Notes under the pieces: generated by a model
Databases searched by the model: none
The model's input: the letters and a program-made list of their open reading frames with translations, nothing else
What the model was told of the DNA's origin: nothing
Position numbers and translations under genes: made by a program
Assembly (NCBI GenBank): GCA_031292755.1
Contig: JARLGM010000023.1
Location: 1-56,980 of the forward strand
Direction of reading: 5' to 3'
DNA length: 56,980 nt
Source of the DNA: Candidatus Sulfopaludibacter sp.
GTDB lineage: Bacteria > Acidobacteriota > Terriglobia > Bryobacterales > Bryobacteraceae
Shown here: piece after piece, positions 8,889 to 19,466 of the stretch
How positions within the stretch are numbered: position 1 is the stretch's first letter
Layout: each line of letters opens with the position of its first letter

Positions 8889-9983
8889 ATGGTCCGGGTA
8901 TTCCTGGTATTGGCGTGGTTCTGCGGGTCCTGCGTCGTAACGGCGCAGGACTCGTTTACTTTGCTCTCCAAACAGGCGCAGGCCGCGCGTGACGCGCATG
9001 AACTGGACAAAGCCGTCGACCTGTACAAGAAAGCCCTTAAGCTCAAGCCGAATTGGGAAGAGGGTTTGTGGAGCATGGGCTCGATTGCCTATGACCTGGA
9101 CCGCTATCGCGACTGTGCCGACGCCTTCCGCAAACTTACCGAACTGAAACCCGATGGCGTTCCCGGGTGGACCATGTCGGGGCTCTGCGAGTACCGCCTG
9201 CGCAATTACGGCACGGCCCTCGACAGCTTCGCCCGCGTGGAGCAGTCCGGCTTCAACGAAAATGCCGAACTGGCACGCGCCGCGCGGCTGCACTACGCGT
9301 TGCTGTTGACGCAGGCGGGCACGTTCGAAAAGGCCATCACGATTCTTACCGAATTGACCCGGGCCGACAAAAAGACGCCGGAGATTATCGCGGCAGCCGG
9401 AATTGCGGGCCTCCGGCGGCCCTGGCTTCCCGCCGAAGTGCCGGACTCCCAGCGTGACCTTGTTTACCGGCTCGGAGACGCCATGGCCAGCGCCATGGAG
9501 TTGGACTACAAGACCGCCGGCCAGAAATTCGATCAACTTCTGGCGATTTATCCGTCCGAGCCGGATGTCCATTTCCGGTACGGCGCTCTCCTTTATATTC
9601 AGGATGCCGACCGCGGGATTGACGAAATCAAGCAGGCGGTTGCCCTCAACCCGAATCATGTTCCCGCGCTGGTAAGTTTAAGCACTATTTACTTAAAGCG
9701 CGAAGATATCAAGACCGCCGTGGACTACGGCGAGCGCGCCGTGAAAGCAGGCCCAGGCGATTTTTCCACCCACCTGGTTCTAGGGCGCGCGCTGCTTGCA
9801 TCCGAGGAACCCGCGCGCGCGGCCGCGGAACTGGAGCAGACTTTGAAGCTGAACCCGAACGCTCCCGAAGCACACTTCAGCCTGGCGACGGCGTACAGCC
9901 GTCTTGGCAGGAAAGAGGATGCTGCCCGGGAGCAGGCCGCCTTTAAGCGGCTCGAGCACCTTGGAGGTAAACAGGTTCCATGA
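8889..9983 (+). CDS. exported TPR-repeat protein
   Basis: The 364-residue protein begins with a signal peptide (VFLVLAWFCGSCVVTAQ, probably cleaved before DS) and then carries TPR repeats at both ends: KAVDLYKKALKLKP near residue 45, and AAELEQTLKLNPNAPEAHFSLATAYSRLG near the C-terminus, with a less regular middle. It should be a periplasmic scaffold. It lies 49 bp behind the TonB receptor and its TGA overlaps the ATG of the VWFA-type gene (ATGA), so the two are translationally coupled. Its repeats differ from those of the leftward TPR proteins, so it is not a simple duplicate. No enzymatic motif is visible. Confidence 0.86.
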   Translation: MVRVFLVLAWFCGSCVVTAQDSFTLLSKQAQAARDAHELDKAVDLYKKALKLKPNWEEGLWSMGSIAYDLDRYRDCADAFRKLTELKPDGVPGWTMSGLCEYRLRNYGTALDSFARVEQSGFNENAELARAARLHYALLLTQAGTFEKAITILTELTRADKKTPEIIAAAGIAGLRRPWLPAEVPDSQRDLVYRLGDAMASAMELDYKTAGQKFDQLLAIYPSEPDVHFRYGALLYIQDADRGIDEIKQAVALNPNHVPALVSLSTIYLKREDIKTAVDYGERAVKAGPGDFSTHLVLGRALLASEEPARAAAELEQTLKLNPNAPEAHFSLATAYSRLGRKEDAAREQAAFKRLEHLGGKQVP

Positions 9984-12094
9984 AGCATCTGATTCCGGCA
10001 GTACTCATCGTAGCGGCGGCAGTTCCAGCCTGGCCCCAGCAACAGCCGACCGTGAAGGCCAACGTCGATGAAGTCCTGCTGGACCTCATCGTGCGCGACA
10101 AGAAGGGCAAGCCCATCACGGACCTCAAGCCCGAAGACATCACGGTGAGCGACAACGGCGCGAAGCAGACGCTGCTCAGCTTCCGCCTGGTGCGAGGCTC
10201 GGAAGCGGTAAGCGCCACGGGCGCCTCCACGCCGCTCGATCCCTTGCGTCAGCTCCGCCTGGTCACGCTGGCGTTCGAACCGATCGACGCGCCCGATCAG
10301 CGCAAACTCGCACGCACCGCGGCACTCGACCTGATCAAGGGCGACCAGGGAACCAACGTCTTCTATTCCGTAGTGGTGATCGATACGCGCCTGCTGGTGT
10401 TGCAGCAGTTCACCAAGGATCATGACGCGCTCACCAAAGCCATCGACCGTGCTACCCAAGGCGTCAGCGCGCCGCGCCTGGCTACGGAAGCGGATGCGAT
10501 CATGGCCGAACTGAAGCGCGACCTCGGCGGAGCCACCGTTAACGGCGCGGACCAGGATGCCAACCTGCTTACAGCCGCCACCCAGACCGCCGGTCAGCCT
10601 GTCACGAATGGCGATAGCGCACTGCAAGCGAAACTGGCCTCGGTGATGCTGGGCATGCTGCGCATGGATGCGGAAGCGCAATCGCAGAGCACGCGGCTTT
10701 CGGTGTTCGCGTTGAAGGCCCTGGTGAATGGACTGCGGCCCATGCCCGGGCGCAAGAGTATCCTGTATTTCAGCAGCGGAATGACCCTCACGCCCGAATT
10801 GGACGTGCCCTTCCGCAACCTGATCAGCACCGCCAACGGCTTCAACGTGACCTTCTATACCGTGGATCTGCGCGGCGTCATGACCGCCTCGCAGAACGCC
10901 GACGCCATGGGGCAGATGAACGCCGGCGCAAAAGCAAGCAATACCACCACCATTGGCGACAATCGCGTCACGCCGGAGCAGATGAAGGCTAGCGATACCT
11001 ATGAGGTGGCGGCCCGCGCAAACGTCGATCTGCCCCTGCGCGACCTGGCCGAATCCACCGGCGGATTTCTGATCGGCGACAGCAACGATCTGCGCCAGCC
11101 GCTGCGCCACGTGAACGAGGAGATCAGCGCTTACTACGAGGTGTCCTACAATCCGGGAATCCAGAACTACGACGCCTCCTTCCGCAAGCTCTCGGTCAGC
11201 GCCAACCGCAAGGACCTCGTGATTCACGCCCGCACGGGATACTTCGCCCTGCCGCCGGAAGCGCGGGCGGCCGGCCTGGCGCCCTTCGAATTGCCGCTGC
11301 TCAAATTGATCTCCGACGGCAAGCTTTCGAGCGACGTCAATTACCGCGCCGGCGCCGTGCTGCTGCAGCCGAAGAAAGGCGAGACCGGAGTCGCCGTCCT
11401 GATGGAAGTGCCGCTGCATGAGTTGGAGGGTAAGGCCAACGGCGCCTCGCTCGACGTGCACTGCTCCATAGCGGCGCTGGTCAAGGATTCCAAGGGCGAA
11501 GTAGTGCAGAAGATCACCCGCGACCGCTCATTCAAAGTAACCGCCGACCAGCACAAGATGGGCAACTTCCTGGACAAGGCAATGCTGGACCTGGCGCCCG
11601 GCAAATACGTGCTGGAATCGGCTGTGGAAGACCGCGAGAACCTGAAGTCCGGAGTTCAGCGCCTGGAATTCACCGTCCCCGCGGGAGGAACCGGCGTCGG
11701 CATCTCGACCTTGATGCCGATGCGGTCTTACGCCCCCAACGCCAAGGACCTGGACCCCAACGATCCTTTCCAATATCAGGGCGGCAGCGTGACCCCAACC
11801 ATGGACATGGTGGTCAAGAAAGCCCCCAACAGCGCGCTCCGGCTGTTTTTCACGGTCTATCAGGACGCTGCGATTGCCGCCAAGCCGTCGGTGGAAATTG
11901 AATTCCTGCTGAACGGAAAGAGCCTGACCAAGGTGCCCATGCAACTGCCCGCCGCCGATGCACAGGGGCGCATTCCGTACCTGATGACGATCCCGGCGGA
12001 AGCCATTCCAGTGGGCAGTTACGAGGTCCGTGCCTCGGCAAAGCAGGGAAGCACGACGGCGGTTTCCAGCACGACGGTGAAGTTCGAGCAGTAG
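9980..12094 (+). CDS. VWFA-related exported protein (acidobacterial type)
   Basis: The 704-residue protein has a signal peptide (LIPAVLIVAAAVPAWP) and the typical opening of VWFA-related proteins of Acidobacteria: a strand pair with IVRDKKGKPITDLKPEDI and VSDNGAKQTLLSF. It is followed by a Rossmann-like domain to about residue 430, including GRKSILYFSSG. The metal-ion-dependent adhesion site DxSxS is not visible where expected (LVTLAFEPIDAP), so metal binding is doubtful. Residues 430-704 form beta-rich C-terminal domains. Such proteins are numerous in Acidobacteria but of unknown function. The start overlaps the upstream TPR stop codon. Inference: an extracytoplasmic partner of the TPR protein and TonB receptor. 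Confidence 0.87.
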   Translation: MKHLIPAVLIVAAAVPAWPQQQPTVKANVDEVLLDLIVRDKKGKPITDLKPEDITVSDNGAKQTLLSFRLVRGSEAVSATGASTPLDPLRQLRLVTLAFEPIDAPDQRKLARTAALDLIKGDQGTNVFYSVVVIDTRLLVLQQFTKDHDALTKAIDRATQGVSAPRLATEADAIMAELKRDLGGATVNGADQDANLLTAATQTAGQPVTNGDSALQAKLASVMLGMLRMDAEAQSQSTRLSVFALKALVNGLRPMPGRKSILYFSSGMTLTPELDVPFRNLISTANGFNVTFYTVDLRGVMTASQNADAMGQMNAGAKASNTTTIGDNRVTPEQMKASDTYEVAARANVDLPLRDLAESTGGFLIGDSNDLRQPLRHVNEEISAYYEVSYNPGIQNYDASFRKLSVSANRKDLVIHARTGYFALPPEARAAGLAPFELPLLKLISDGKLSSDVNYRAGAVLLQPKKGETGVAVLMEVPLHELEGKANGASLDVHCSIAALVKDSKGEVVQKITRDRSFKVTADQHKMGNFLDKAMLDLAPGKYVLESAVEDRENLKSGVQRLEFTVPAGGTGVGISTLMPMRSYAPNAKDLDPNDPFQYQGGSVTPTMDMVVKKAPNSALRLFFTVYQDAAIAAKPSVEIEFLLNGKSLTKVPMQLPAADAQGRIPYLMTIPAEAIPVGSYEVRASAKQGSTTAVSSTTVKFEQ

Positions 12095-12116
12095 GCATCG
12101 GTGGCGCTTTGGGCGA

Positions 12117-12203
12117 CGTTAACGCTCACCTGGGAGAGTGCGTTAACGCACCGCAGGAAGATTGTTAATGGACTTGAATGCCCAGGTTGGCCACGTGTAT
12201 ACT
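12117..12203 (+). promoter_or_regulatory. promoter with two upstream CGTTAACG palindromes
   Basis: TTGAAT (12174-12179) and TATACT (12198-12203), 18 bp apart, make a plausible housekeeping promoter for the malectin regulator gene, with the transcript starting near 12210. CGTTAACG occurs at 12117-12124 and 12141-12148, 24 bp centre to centre, and GTTAAT at 12164-12169. All lie upstream of the -35 box, a position suited to an activator or to autoregulation. Confidence 0.5.
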
Positions 12204-12228
12204 TCCTTCAATCAGTCTCGGAGCGAGA

Positions 12229-13821
12229 ATGCACGCCGCCGCGGATTTCACCCAGGAAAAAGACGAACTGCAATCGGTGCTGGCTTCGGGCATCTTCAAT
12301 CGTGCGCCTAATCTGGCCCACGTTCTCAGCTACGTGTGCGAGAAGTATTTTGAGGGAGCGGCGGAGCAGATCAAGGAATACAACATCGCCGTAGAAGCGC
12401 TGGGCCGGCCGGCCGTTTTCGATCAGAAGCGCGATTCCATAGTACGTGTGGAAGCGCACCGTTTACGCAAGCGTCTGCGGGAATACTACCAGGCGGAGGG
12501 CGCCGATCACCGCGTGCGGATCGACATCCCTCCGGGACAATACGCCCCGCACTTTGTGCGGCAGTTGCCGCCCAAGCCGAGTCTCAGCGAGGAAGCCCTG
12601 GTGGCACCGCCCGCTCTGGATGTGGACGACGATCTGGAAGAAGTTCCAGCCATGCAGGATGTGGCGCCGTTGCACCATCCGGTGAACATCGGGCCGCCCA
12701 AGCCGCTGCTGCTTTCGCCACCGCCGGGGAAAAGCGCCGCCCGCATCTGGATTGCGCTGGCTCTGGCCGCCAGCGCGCTTTCCGGTGTACTGCTCTGGAA
12801 GATGAGCGCCTCCAAGCCGAACAGAGTCGTAGCGGCGCCTGTGTCCGGAACGTTGGCAGGGCCGCCGAATGAGATTCGAATCCTCGCCGGACTCCCAGAC
12901 GGCACCTACGTGGACCGCTTTGGAAAGACATGGCAGAGCGATCGCTATTTCCAGGGTGGTGCGGTGTTCGAATCGGCGGGGCACCCCATCGCCGCGGCTC
13001 GCGACCCGCGTCTGTTCCGCAGCCGTCGCGAAGGCGCATTTACGTACGACCTTCCTCTGCCGGCGGGTGTGTATGAGGTGCGCCTGTATTTCGCGGAAAC
13101 GCTGTACGGCGAAAACAACGTGGCGGGCGGCGGCGAGACCAGCCGCATCTTCAACGTCTACGCCAACGGCGTTCGGATTCTGAACGGATTCGACGTCATC
13201 GGGGAGGTGGGCGCAAGCACCGCCGATGTCCGCGCGTTCAAAGACATCGCGCCGGCTGCCGACGGAAAGCTGCACCTGAAGTTCGATCCCCAGACCAACC
13301 CGGCCATGATCAGCGCCATCGAAATCACGCCGGGAACCCCGGGGAGGCTGCGCCCTATCCGCCTGGTCTCGCGGGAACATCCCTACACCGACAAGCAGGG
13401 GCGTACCTGGGACGCCGACAGTTACTCGCGCGGAGGTCAACTGGTAGTTCGGACCGACCCCGTGCAGAATATCGAGGACCCCGAATTACTGCGAGGCGAG
13501 CGGTACGGCAATCTCTCGTATGTCATACCGGTGCCTGCCGGCCGCTACGGCGCGACACTTTATTTCACGGAAGCCTGGTTCGGCCCGGGCAATTTCGCCG
13601 GCGGCGGTGCGGGCAGTCGCGTGTTCGACATCCTGTGCAACGGCGTCGCTCTCCGCCGCGGCTTCGATATTTTCCGGGAAGCCCATGGAAGCTACCGCGC
13701 CGTCGTGCTGCCGATCCACGGCCTGGAGCCGGATCCGCAGGGCAAACTCACCATCTCGCTGGTGCCCGTCCGGAACTATGCCTCGCTGAATGCCCTGGAG
13801 ATCACCGACGAATCGAAATAG
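12229..13821 (+). CDS. predicted membrane regulator: N-terminal DNA-binding-like domain, TM helix, two malectin domains
   Basis: The 530-residue protein has three parts. Residues 1-105 form a helical domain with IKEYNIAVEALGRPAVF, SIVRVEAHRLRKRLREYY and a final strand pair VRIDIPPGQYAPHF. The same domain opens the protein at 34269 and many proteobacterial and acidobacterial membrane regulators; the last strands resemble a winged-helix wing. A proline-rich linker leads to one TM helix (IWIALALAASALSGVLLW, about 175-195). The remainder holds two malectin-like carbohydrate-binding domains (about 210-370 and 375-530), each with GxxYxD/YTDKQGRTW, a YEVRLYFAE-type strand and a RIFNVYANG or RVFDILCNG strand. 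The ATG at 12229 has GGAG 6 nt upstream. Inference: a CadC/ToxR-like one-component sensor of an extracytoplasmic glycan. DNA binding is not proven. Confidence 0.8.
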   Translation: MHAAADFTQEKDELQSVLASGIFNRAPNLAHVLSYVCEKYFEGAAEQIKEYNIAVEALGRPAVFDQKRDSIVRVEAHRLRKRLREYYQAEGADHRVRIDIPPGQYAPHFVRQLPPKPSLSEEALVAPPALDVDDDLEEVPAMQDVAPLHHPVNIGPPKPLLLSPPPGKSAARIWIALALAASALSGVLLWKMSASKPNRVVAAPVSGTLAGPPNEIRILAGLPDGTYVDRFGKTWQSDRYFQGGAVFESAGHPIAAARDPRLFRSRREGAFTYDLPLPAGVYEVRLYFAETLYGENNVAGGGETSRIFNVYANGVRILNGFDVIGEVGASTADVRAFKDIAPAADGKLHLKFDPQTNPAMISAIEITPGTPGRLRPIRLVSREHPYTDKQGRTWDADSYSRGGQLVVRTDPVQNIEDPELLRGERYGNLSYVIPVPAGRYGATLYFTEAWFGPGNFAGGGAGSRVFDILCNGVALRRGFDIFREAHGSYRAVVLPIHGLEPDPQGKLTISLVPVRNYASLNALEITDESK

Positions 13822-13889
13822 CCGGGCATTCGGCGCCTCAGCATCCGCAGATGTACGATGGAATACACACGGTGTCGGCGGGTAGGCGA

Positions 13890-13905
13890 TAGCCCATAAG
13901 GGCTA
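13890..13905. repeat. inverted repeat between regulator and sqdB
   Basis: TAGCCC-ATAA-GGGCTA is a perfect 6-bp stem with a 4-nt loop, 69 bp after the malectin regulator stop. There is no adjacent T-run. The remaining 13822-14078 interval also holds a GGTTAAC and an ATCTCC/GGAGAT inverted repeat about 20 nt before sqdB; I see no gene in it. Confidence 0.35.
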
Positions 13906-14060
13906 GCCGTCATCCCTCTCTATTGTTGATAACATACGGTTAACAAGGTTTGGGAAATCGGCTCACGGGGAAATTGGTGCTGCTCCTGTAAATTGTTAAG
14001 CACGACACCGAGTCGAATGGGTGGATATACGGGTTATCTCCTGTAACTTCCGGAGATTAA

Positions 14061-15344
<1,284 letters not shown>

Positions 15345-15379
15345 GCGGGCGGCGCTCGCGGGACAAGCTGAAGCACGTC

Positions 15380-17233
15380 CTACCAGTTCTTTTCCCAAAC
15401 GCGAACGATCGGGTACCGGCCGGCATCTTCGGGCTGATACTTGGACTGCCGATACCACCAGGCGAGCCGGGCCTGGCGGTCGGCGGCGAATTTTGGGTCG
15501 GCCGCCAGTCTCTGTTCAAATTGCCGGCGCAGGTCGGGAGAATCCATCATCATGCGGCGGGCGATGGGCTCCGAGAGATACTCGCCCAACCCTCCACGAC
15601 CTTCAAATACGGAATTCAGCAGACCCCACCGGGCCAGCGAATCGGGGGCCTGAGGCTCTAACATGGACAGGATCAGGCGCGAGCGGCGCTGTCCCAGCGG
15701 CACCCAGTAAGATCCAGAGGGAATGAGGACGCGCTCGGTGACCAGGTGCGGCTCGAAATCCACAGCCACGTGGCCTTCCACGGCGGTCGAGGCAAACTTG
15801 GTATCGGTGAAGCGGTAGGTTTCGAATTCCCGCTCGATCGGTTTAGCGGTGCGCTCCATCTCCACGCCGTGCAGCGCCAGCAGGCCGGCCACCTGTTTCC
15901 AGGCGGCGGGCACGAGGTAGCCGAGCGGCATCTGCGCTTCGACGGTGGTATCGATCTGGTCGTGAATGCGGGTATCGAGGTCGTCGGGCTGTCCCGTGTA
16001 ATGGATTACGTTCGCGCCGGTGATTTCGCTCTTGTACTGTTCCGTTTTGAGCGCGTGGTACACCAGCGGTCGGCTCTTGTCGCTGACTTTACCGGCAAGA
16101 TAAACCGGTGCGGCGCTGCGCTTGCCCGCGCGGCCCGCCATCTCGCGGTCGGCCTCGCGCACGGCGCGCCGCAACCCTTCGGGATCCAGCAGAATGGTGT
16201 CGATGGCGTGGCGCATGATGTCGTAGTTGGCCCAGGCGCGGGTTTTGGCGGCCTTCAGGCTATGGGTCTCCACCAGCAGCGCCGGCCGGTTCTGCACGGC
16301 GGCATACAGGTGCGAATAGCGTGGGGAGAAGACCTCCATGAAGAACTCCCGTTTGCCTGCCACGTTGCGCAGCGCGCCATAGGGCGCCACCAGGTGACCG
16401 TCGGCGGCCATGCGCTTGTCGAGTTCGGGGACGAATTTTTCCCGCACCCACGCGCCGGCCGGTTCGGCGACATCCTGATTGCGTGCCATGTCCCAAGTGA
16501 CGTCGTACTGCATGTCGGAGCCGTCGGTGACGTGGTTGTCGATCAGGAAATCAGGCATCCACGTGTTGAAGATGTGCAGCCAGGCGCGCATCTCCGGCGT
16601 ATCGGCCTTGATGTAATCGCGATTCAGATTGAGGCGCTGGGCGGTAGCGCGCAGGCCGGTAGATTGCGGGCCGTTCTGGCTGGGGCGGTGGAAAGGGCTG
16701 AAATATTCGTGGCCGTCCACATTGAAGACCGGGATGATGACGAAGATGGCATGATCCAGCCACGAGTCCAAGCGCCGGCTGACGGTCATATCGCGCACCA
16801 GCATGAGGACGGTATCCTTGCCTTCGATCTCGCCGGCGTGGATGCCGCTCTGGATCATAATGACTGCCTTGCCGGTTTTGGCTGCGGATTCGGGAGTGAA
16901 CGCGCGGTCCCTGGAAACGATGAGCGCGACCATGCCGCGGCCTTCGGGGGTCGTGCCGATGTCCAGCACTTTCACAAAACGCGAGGCGCGTTCCAGCCGG
17001 CGGGAAAGCTCGACAGCTTCGGCATAGGGAGCGGTCTGGTTCCAGCCGGACTTTTCGCCGGTGGTGAGCAGGTCGCGCGGCGAATCCCCGGTGCTGGCGG
17101 CAAGCGAGGCCGCTGCCGCCGCAGCCGGGGGCTCCAGGGCGGAGTGCGGGGACATCGGGTCCTGGCCGAACGCAGGAGCGGCGCAGAGCAATAACATCAC
17201 GGAGAAGCGCGGCATCCTGCGATGGTATCGCAT
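15380..17233 (-). CDS. exported M14-family zinc carboxypeptidase
   Basis: The protein (617 residues from ATG 17233; ATG 17215 is equally possible) has a signal peptide (FSVMLLLCAAPAFGQ) and an M14 metallopeptidase domain. Zinc ligands are visible in SGIHAGEIEGKD (HxxE) and the later IDNHVTDGSD His, and the probable catalytic Glu in LLVETHSL. The substrate-binding region LNLNRDYIK is also typical. It should cleave C-terminal residues or amide-linked peptides outside the cytoplasm. The region after residue 380 is family-specific and of unknown role. It converges with sqdB with a 35-bp gap. Neither candidate start has a good ribosome-binding site. The interval 17234-17366 upstream carries no recognisable gene. 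Confidence 0.88.
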   Translation of the reverse strand: MRYHRRMPRFSVMLLLCAAPAFGQDPMSPHSALEPPAAAAAASLAASTGDSPRDLLTTGEKSGWNQTAPYAEAVELSRRLERASRFVKVLDIGTTPEGRGMVALIVSRDRAFTPESAAKTGKAVIMIQSGIHAGEIEGKDTVLMLVRDMTVSRRLDSWLDHAIFVIIPVFNVDGHEYFSPFHRPSQNGPQSTGLRATAQRLNLNRDYIKADTPEMRAWLHIFNTWMPDFLIDNHVTDGSDMQYDVTWDMARNQDVAEPAGAWVREKFVPELDKRMAADGHLVAPYGALRNVAGKREFFMEVFSPRYSHLYAAVQNRPALLVETHSLKAAKTRAWANYDIMRHAIDTILLDPEGLRRAVREADREMAGRAGKRSAAPVYLAGKVSDKSRPLVYHALKTEQYKSEITGANVIHYTGQPDDLDTRIHDQIDTTVEAQMPLGYLVPAAWKQVAGLLALHGVEMERTAKPIEREFETYRFTDTKFASTAVEGHVAVDFEPHLVTERVLIPSGSYWVPLGQRRSRLILSMLEPQAPDSLARWGLLNSVFEGRGGLGEYLSEPIARRMMMDSPDLRRQFEQRLAADPKFAADRQARLAWWYRQSKYQPEDAGRYPIVRVWEKNW

Positions 17234-17366
17234 TGCAGAGCGGATCGCTGGCGGCAAAACAGGCGATCGGTTTACTTACTATGTACGCTGACCGCTTGCT
17301 GACGCGCGCGGCTCTGCTCGGAGCCACGACCGTAAGGGAGTGGTACGCAAGGGGGCAAGGTACTTA

Positions 17367-17804
17367 CTAAGTCCAGGTAACAGGCCGATGGCCCTTGCCT
17401 TGGTCCATGGATTTGTTAAGGGCTATGGCTTGGGACAAAGCGGCCATCGTGGCTAACAGTTGCTTTTCCTCGGTCAGACCGGGCGCGGAATGCGCGATTG
17501 CCGCTCCCAGGCGGAACGGTGCGATGGCCAGCCACCGGAGCTCCAGGATGGCCCTCAGTGTAGTCTGTGCGTAGACGCCGATACCGAAATAATGGTTGAG
17601 CAACGGCAGCAGGTGCGGGCTACCGTGCGGCGCGCGAACCAGAATCCAGGTCGCGGGCAGAATCGCCAGCAGGGCGGTGGCGATGAAGGCATTTCGAAAG
17701 AGGGAACGTATGCCCGGGAAACTCCGGCAAATCTTATACTGTAACAGCGCAAACAGGCTGAGCCAGACGAACCAGGTGAAGAACTCCTGCATGAACGAAA
17801 ACAC
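17367..17804 (-). CDS. small integral membrane protein, unknown function
   Basis: The 145-residue product has three or so hydrophobic segments: FFTWFVWLSLFALLQY near the N-terminus, AFIATALLAILPATWILV, and a less hydrophobic third one around the middle. A soluble C-terminal tail of about 40 residues follows. I recognise no family. The GTG at 17804 directly follows the TAA of the upstream TPR gene; an ATG at 17792 would give a product four residues shorter. The position in the leftward operon (zinc-finger, TPR, this gene) suggests it is co-expressed with them, perhaps as a membrane partner. Confidence 0.55.
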   Translation of the reverse strand: MFSFMQEFFTWFVWLSLFALLQYKICRSFPGIRSLFRNAFIATALLAILPATWILVRAPHGSPHLLPLLNHYFGIGVYAQTTLRAILELRWLAIAPFRLGAAIAHSAPGLTEEKQLLATMAALSQAIALNKSMDQGKGHRPVTWT

Positions 17805-19454
17805 TTAATCGATGGCAGGCCCGAAGTAACCCTGGGCCAGTGCAGGCTCGGATTCCAACGCTTTGCTCCAGCACGCCCGGGCCTCATCGCTCCTTCCATT
17901 GGATTCCAGAATGCGGCCGAGATTGAGCAATGCTTCGGGCATATCGGGCTGCTGCGCCAGCGCGTCGCGGTACAGGCGCACGGCTTTATCGAGCTGGCCG
18001 GCCTTTTCGTACATCAGGCCGGCGTTGTATAGCACGTCGGGGGACCGCTCTCCGAGGTCAATCAATTGCACGTGGTATTCCAAGGCGGTGTCGACGTCGG
18101 AAGCGTGAATGGCCAGGGCGGCCAGGCCGCGGATGGCGTCCAGCGATTTCGGATCGGCATCCAGCATTCGCTGGTAGATGCGTTCGGCGTGGTCGCGCTC
18201 GCCCATGCCGCTGTATGCCAGCGCCAGGTTGGCATAGGCTTCGGGCCACTGGGGGCGATACTTGAGACAGCCTTCGAAGGCCTCGGATGCGCCGCGATAA
18301 TCTTCGCGCTGCAGCCGCAGATAACCCAACCGGAAGCGCGCCTCCTCTTCCTTGGGCGCACGCTCGAGCACCTGTTTATACCAGCGCTCGGCTTCTTCCG
18401 ACTGGCCGCTGTGCTCCAGCAGCAGGGCGATATTCCAGAGGGGCGCGAGCGATTCGGGGTTGGCCTTCATGGCGCGGTCGTAGGCGGCTCGGGCGGCGTT
18501 CCCGTCGCCCATCTGCTCGCGCACGATCCCCAGATTGGTGTAGGCTTCGCAGGATTCGGGCCTTTGCTTCAGGGCCTCTTCATAAGCTTCGGCGGCTTGC
18601 GCCCAGCGGCCGGACTTCTGGTGGGCCAGGCCCAGATTGAACCAGCCCTCGAAATGGGTGGGAACGTTGGATACCAGCAGGGTGCAGAACTTCGCGGTGA
18701 GAGCGTGTTCGCCGGCGGCGCAGGCCCAGGCGGCCAGCCCTTCCAGGGCGATAGTGGATTCGGGCCGCAGTTCCAGCAGGCGCTCGGAGTATTCCCGCAC
18801 CATATCGAAGTCCTCTTTGCCCAGGCCGATGAGGACCAGGTTCGAGAGCGACTCTTCGGATTCCGGATTGCGCTCCAGGATCTTCTGATAAAGCTGTGAC
18901 GCGTCGGCCGCGTGCCCGAGCGACTGCAATGAGGCGGCTTTACCGAACAGGGCGTCCTCATGGTCGGGCGCCAGTTCCAGGCAGCGCTCGAAGGAGAACA
19001 GGGCCGATTTCGGATCTTCCGTGCGCAGGTGGCAAATGGCCAGACCCAGGTGCGCGTCGTTATGCTTCGGATCCAGCGTGCAGGCATTATGGAAGGCTTC
19101 GGCGGCATCGTCCCAGGAGCTCAGGCGTTCCAGGCTGACCGCCAGGTTGAACCATCCGGTGGCGTACTGCGGTTTCATTTGCACCAGGGAACGGTAGCTG
19201 CGGGCGGCCTGATCGAAGTTTCCGAGTTCGAACTGGATGTGGCCCATCGCGCGATGAATCTCCGGCGTAACGTACCCTTCGGCGATGGCACGCTGCAAGT
19301 GCTTGAGAGCCTCGTCGCGTTGTCCCGCCAGGTGCAATGCGACGGCACGGGCCAGGTATGCCGCTCCTCCGGGAGCGGACGCGGCCGGCGCGGGTTTCGA
19401 CTCGGCGGGGCGAAGACTCTGAACTTTGGCGGCGGTCCTAATGGCTGTGCTCAT
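17805..19454 (-). CDS. cytoplasmic TPR-repeat protein
   Basis: The 549-residue protein has no signal peptide. After a Pro/Ala-rich N-terminus of about 30 residues it consists almost entirely of TPRs, roughly fourteen (for example GWFNLAVSLERLSSWDDAAE, AYTNLGIVREQMGDGNAARA, VLYNAGLMYEKAGQLDKAVR), giving a long superhelix. No other domain is present. It lies 12 bp after the zinc-finger gene on the same strand and directly before the small membrane protein. The whole unit diverges from the JAMM-TonB fusion gene at 20861. Inference: a cytoplasmic scaffold working with the zinc-finger protein and possibly with the cytoplasmic JAMM-like domain of the divergent gene product. Confidence 0.85.
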   Translation of the reverse strand: MSTAIRTAAKVQSLRPAESKPAPAASAPGGAAYLARAVALHLAGQRDEALKHLQRAIAEGYVTPEIHRAMGHIQFELGNFDQAARSYRSLVQMKPQYATGWFNLAVSLERLSSWDDAAEAFHNACTLDPKHNDAHLGLAICHLRTEDPKSALFSFERCLELAPDHEDALFGKAASLQSLGHAADASQLYQKILERNPESEESLSNLVLIGLGKEDFDMVREYSERLLELRPESTIALEGLAAWACAAGEHALTAKFCTLLVSNVPTHFEGWFNLGLAHQKSGRWAQAAEAYEEALKQRPESCEAYTNLGIVREQMGDGNAARAAYDRAMKANPESLAPLWNIALLLEHSGQSEEAERWYKQVLERAPKEEEARFRLGYLRLQREDYRGASEAFEGCLKYRPQWPEAYANLALAYSGMGERDHAERIYQRMLDADPKSLDAIRGLAALAIHASDVDTALEYHVQLIDLGERSPDVLYNAGLMYEKAGQLDKAVRLYRDALAQQPDMPEALLNLGRILESNGRSDEARACWSKALESEPALAQGYFGPAID

Positions 19455-19466
19455 GAGTTAGTCATC

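Noticed and set aside
13890..13905. Inverted repeat as an intrinsic terminator
   Set aside because: The stem is only 6 bp and neither side has a T-run, so it is listed only as a repeat.
15746..17194. 482-codon plus-strand frame opposite the M14 peptidase
   Set aside because: Composition is that of an antisense shadow and the minus strand has a signal peptide and zinc-binding motifs.
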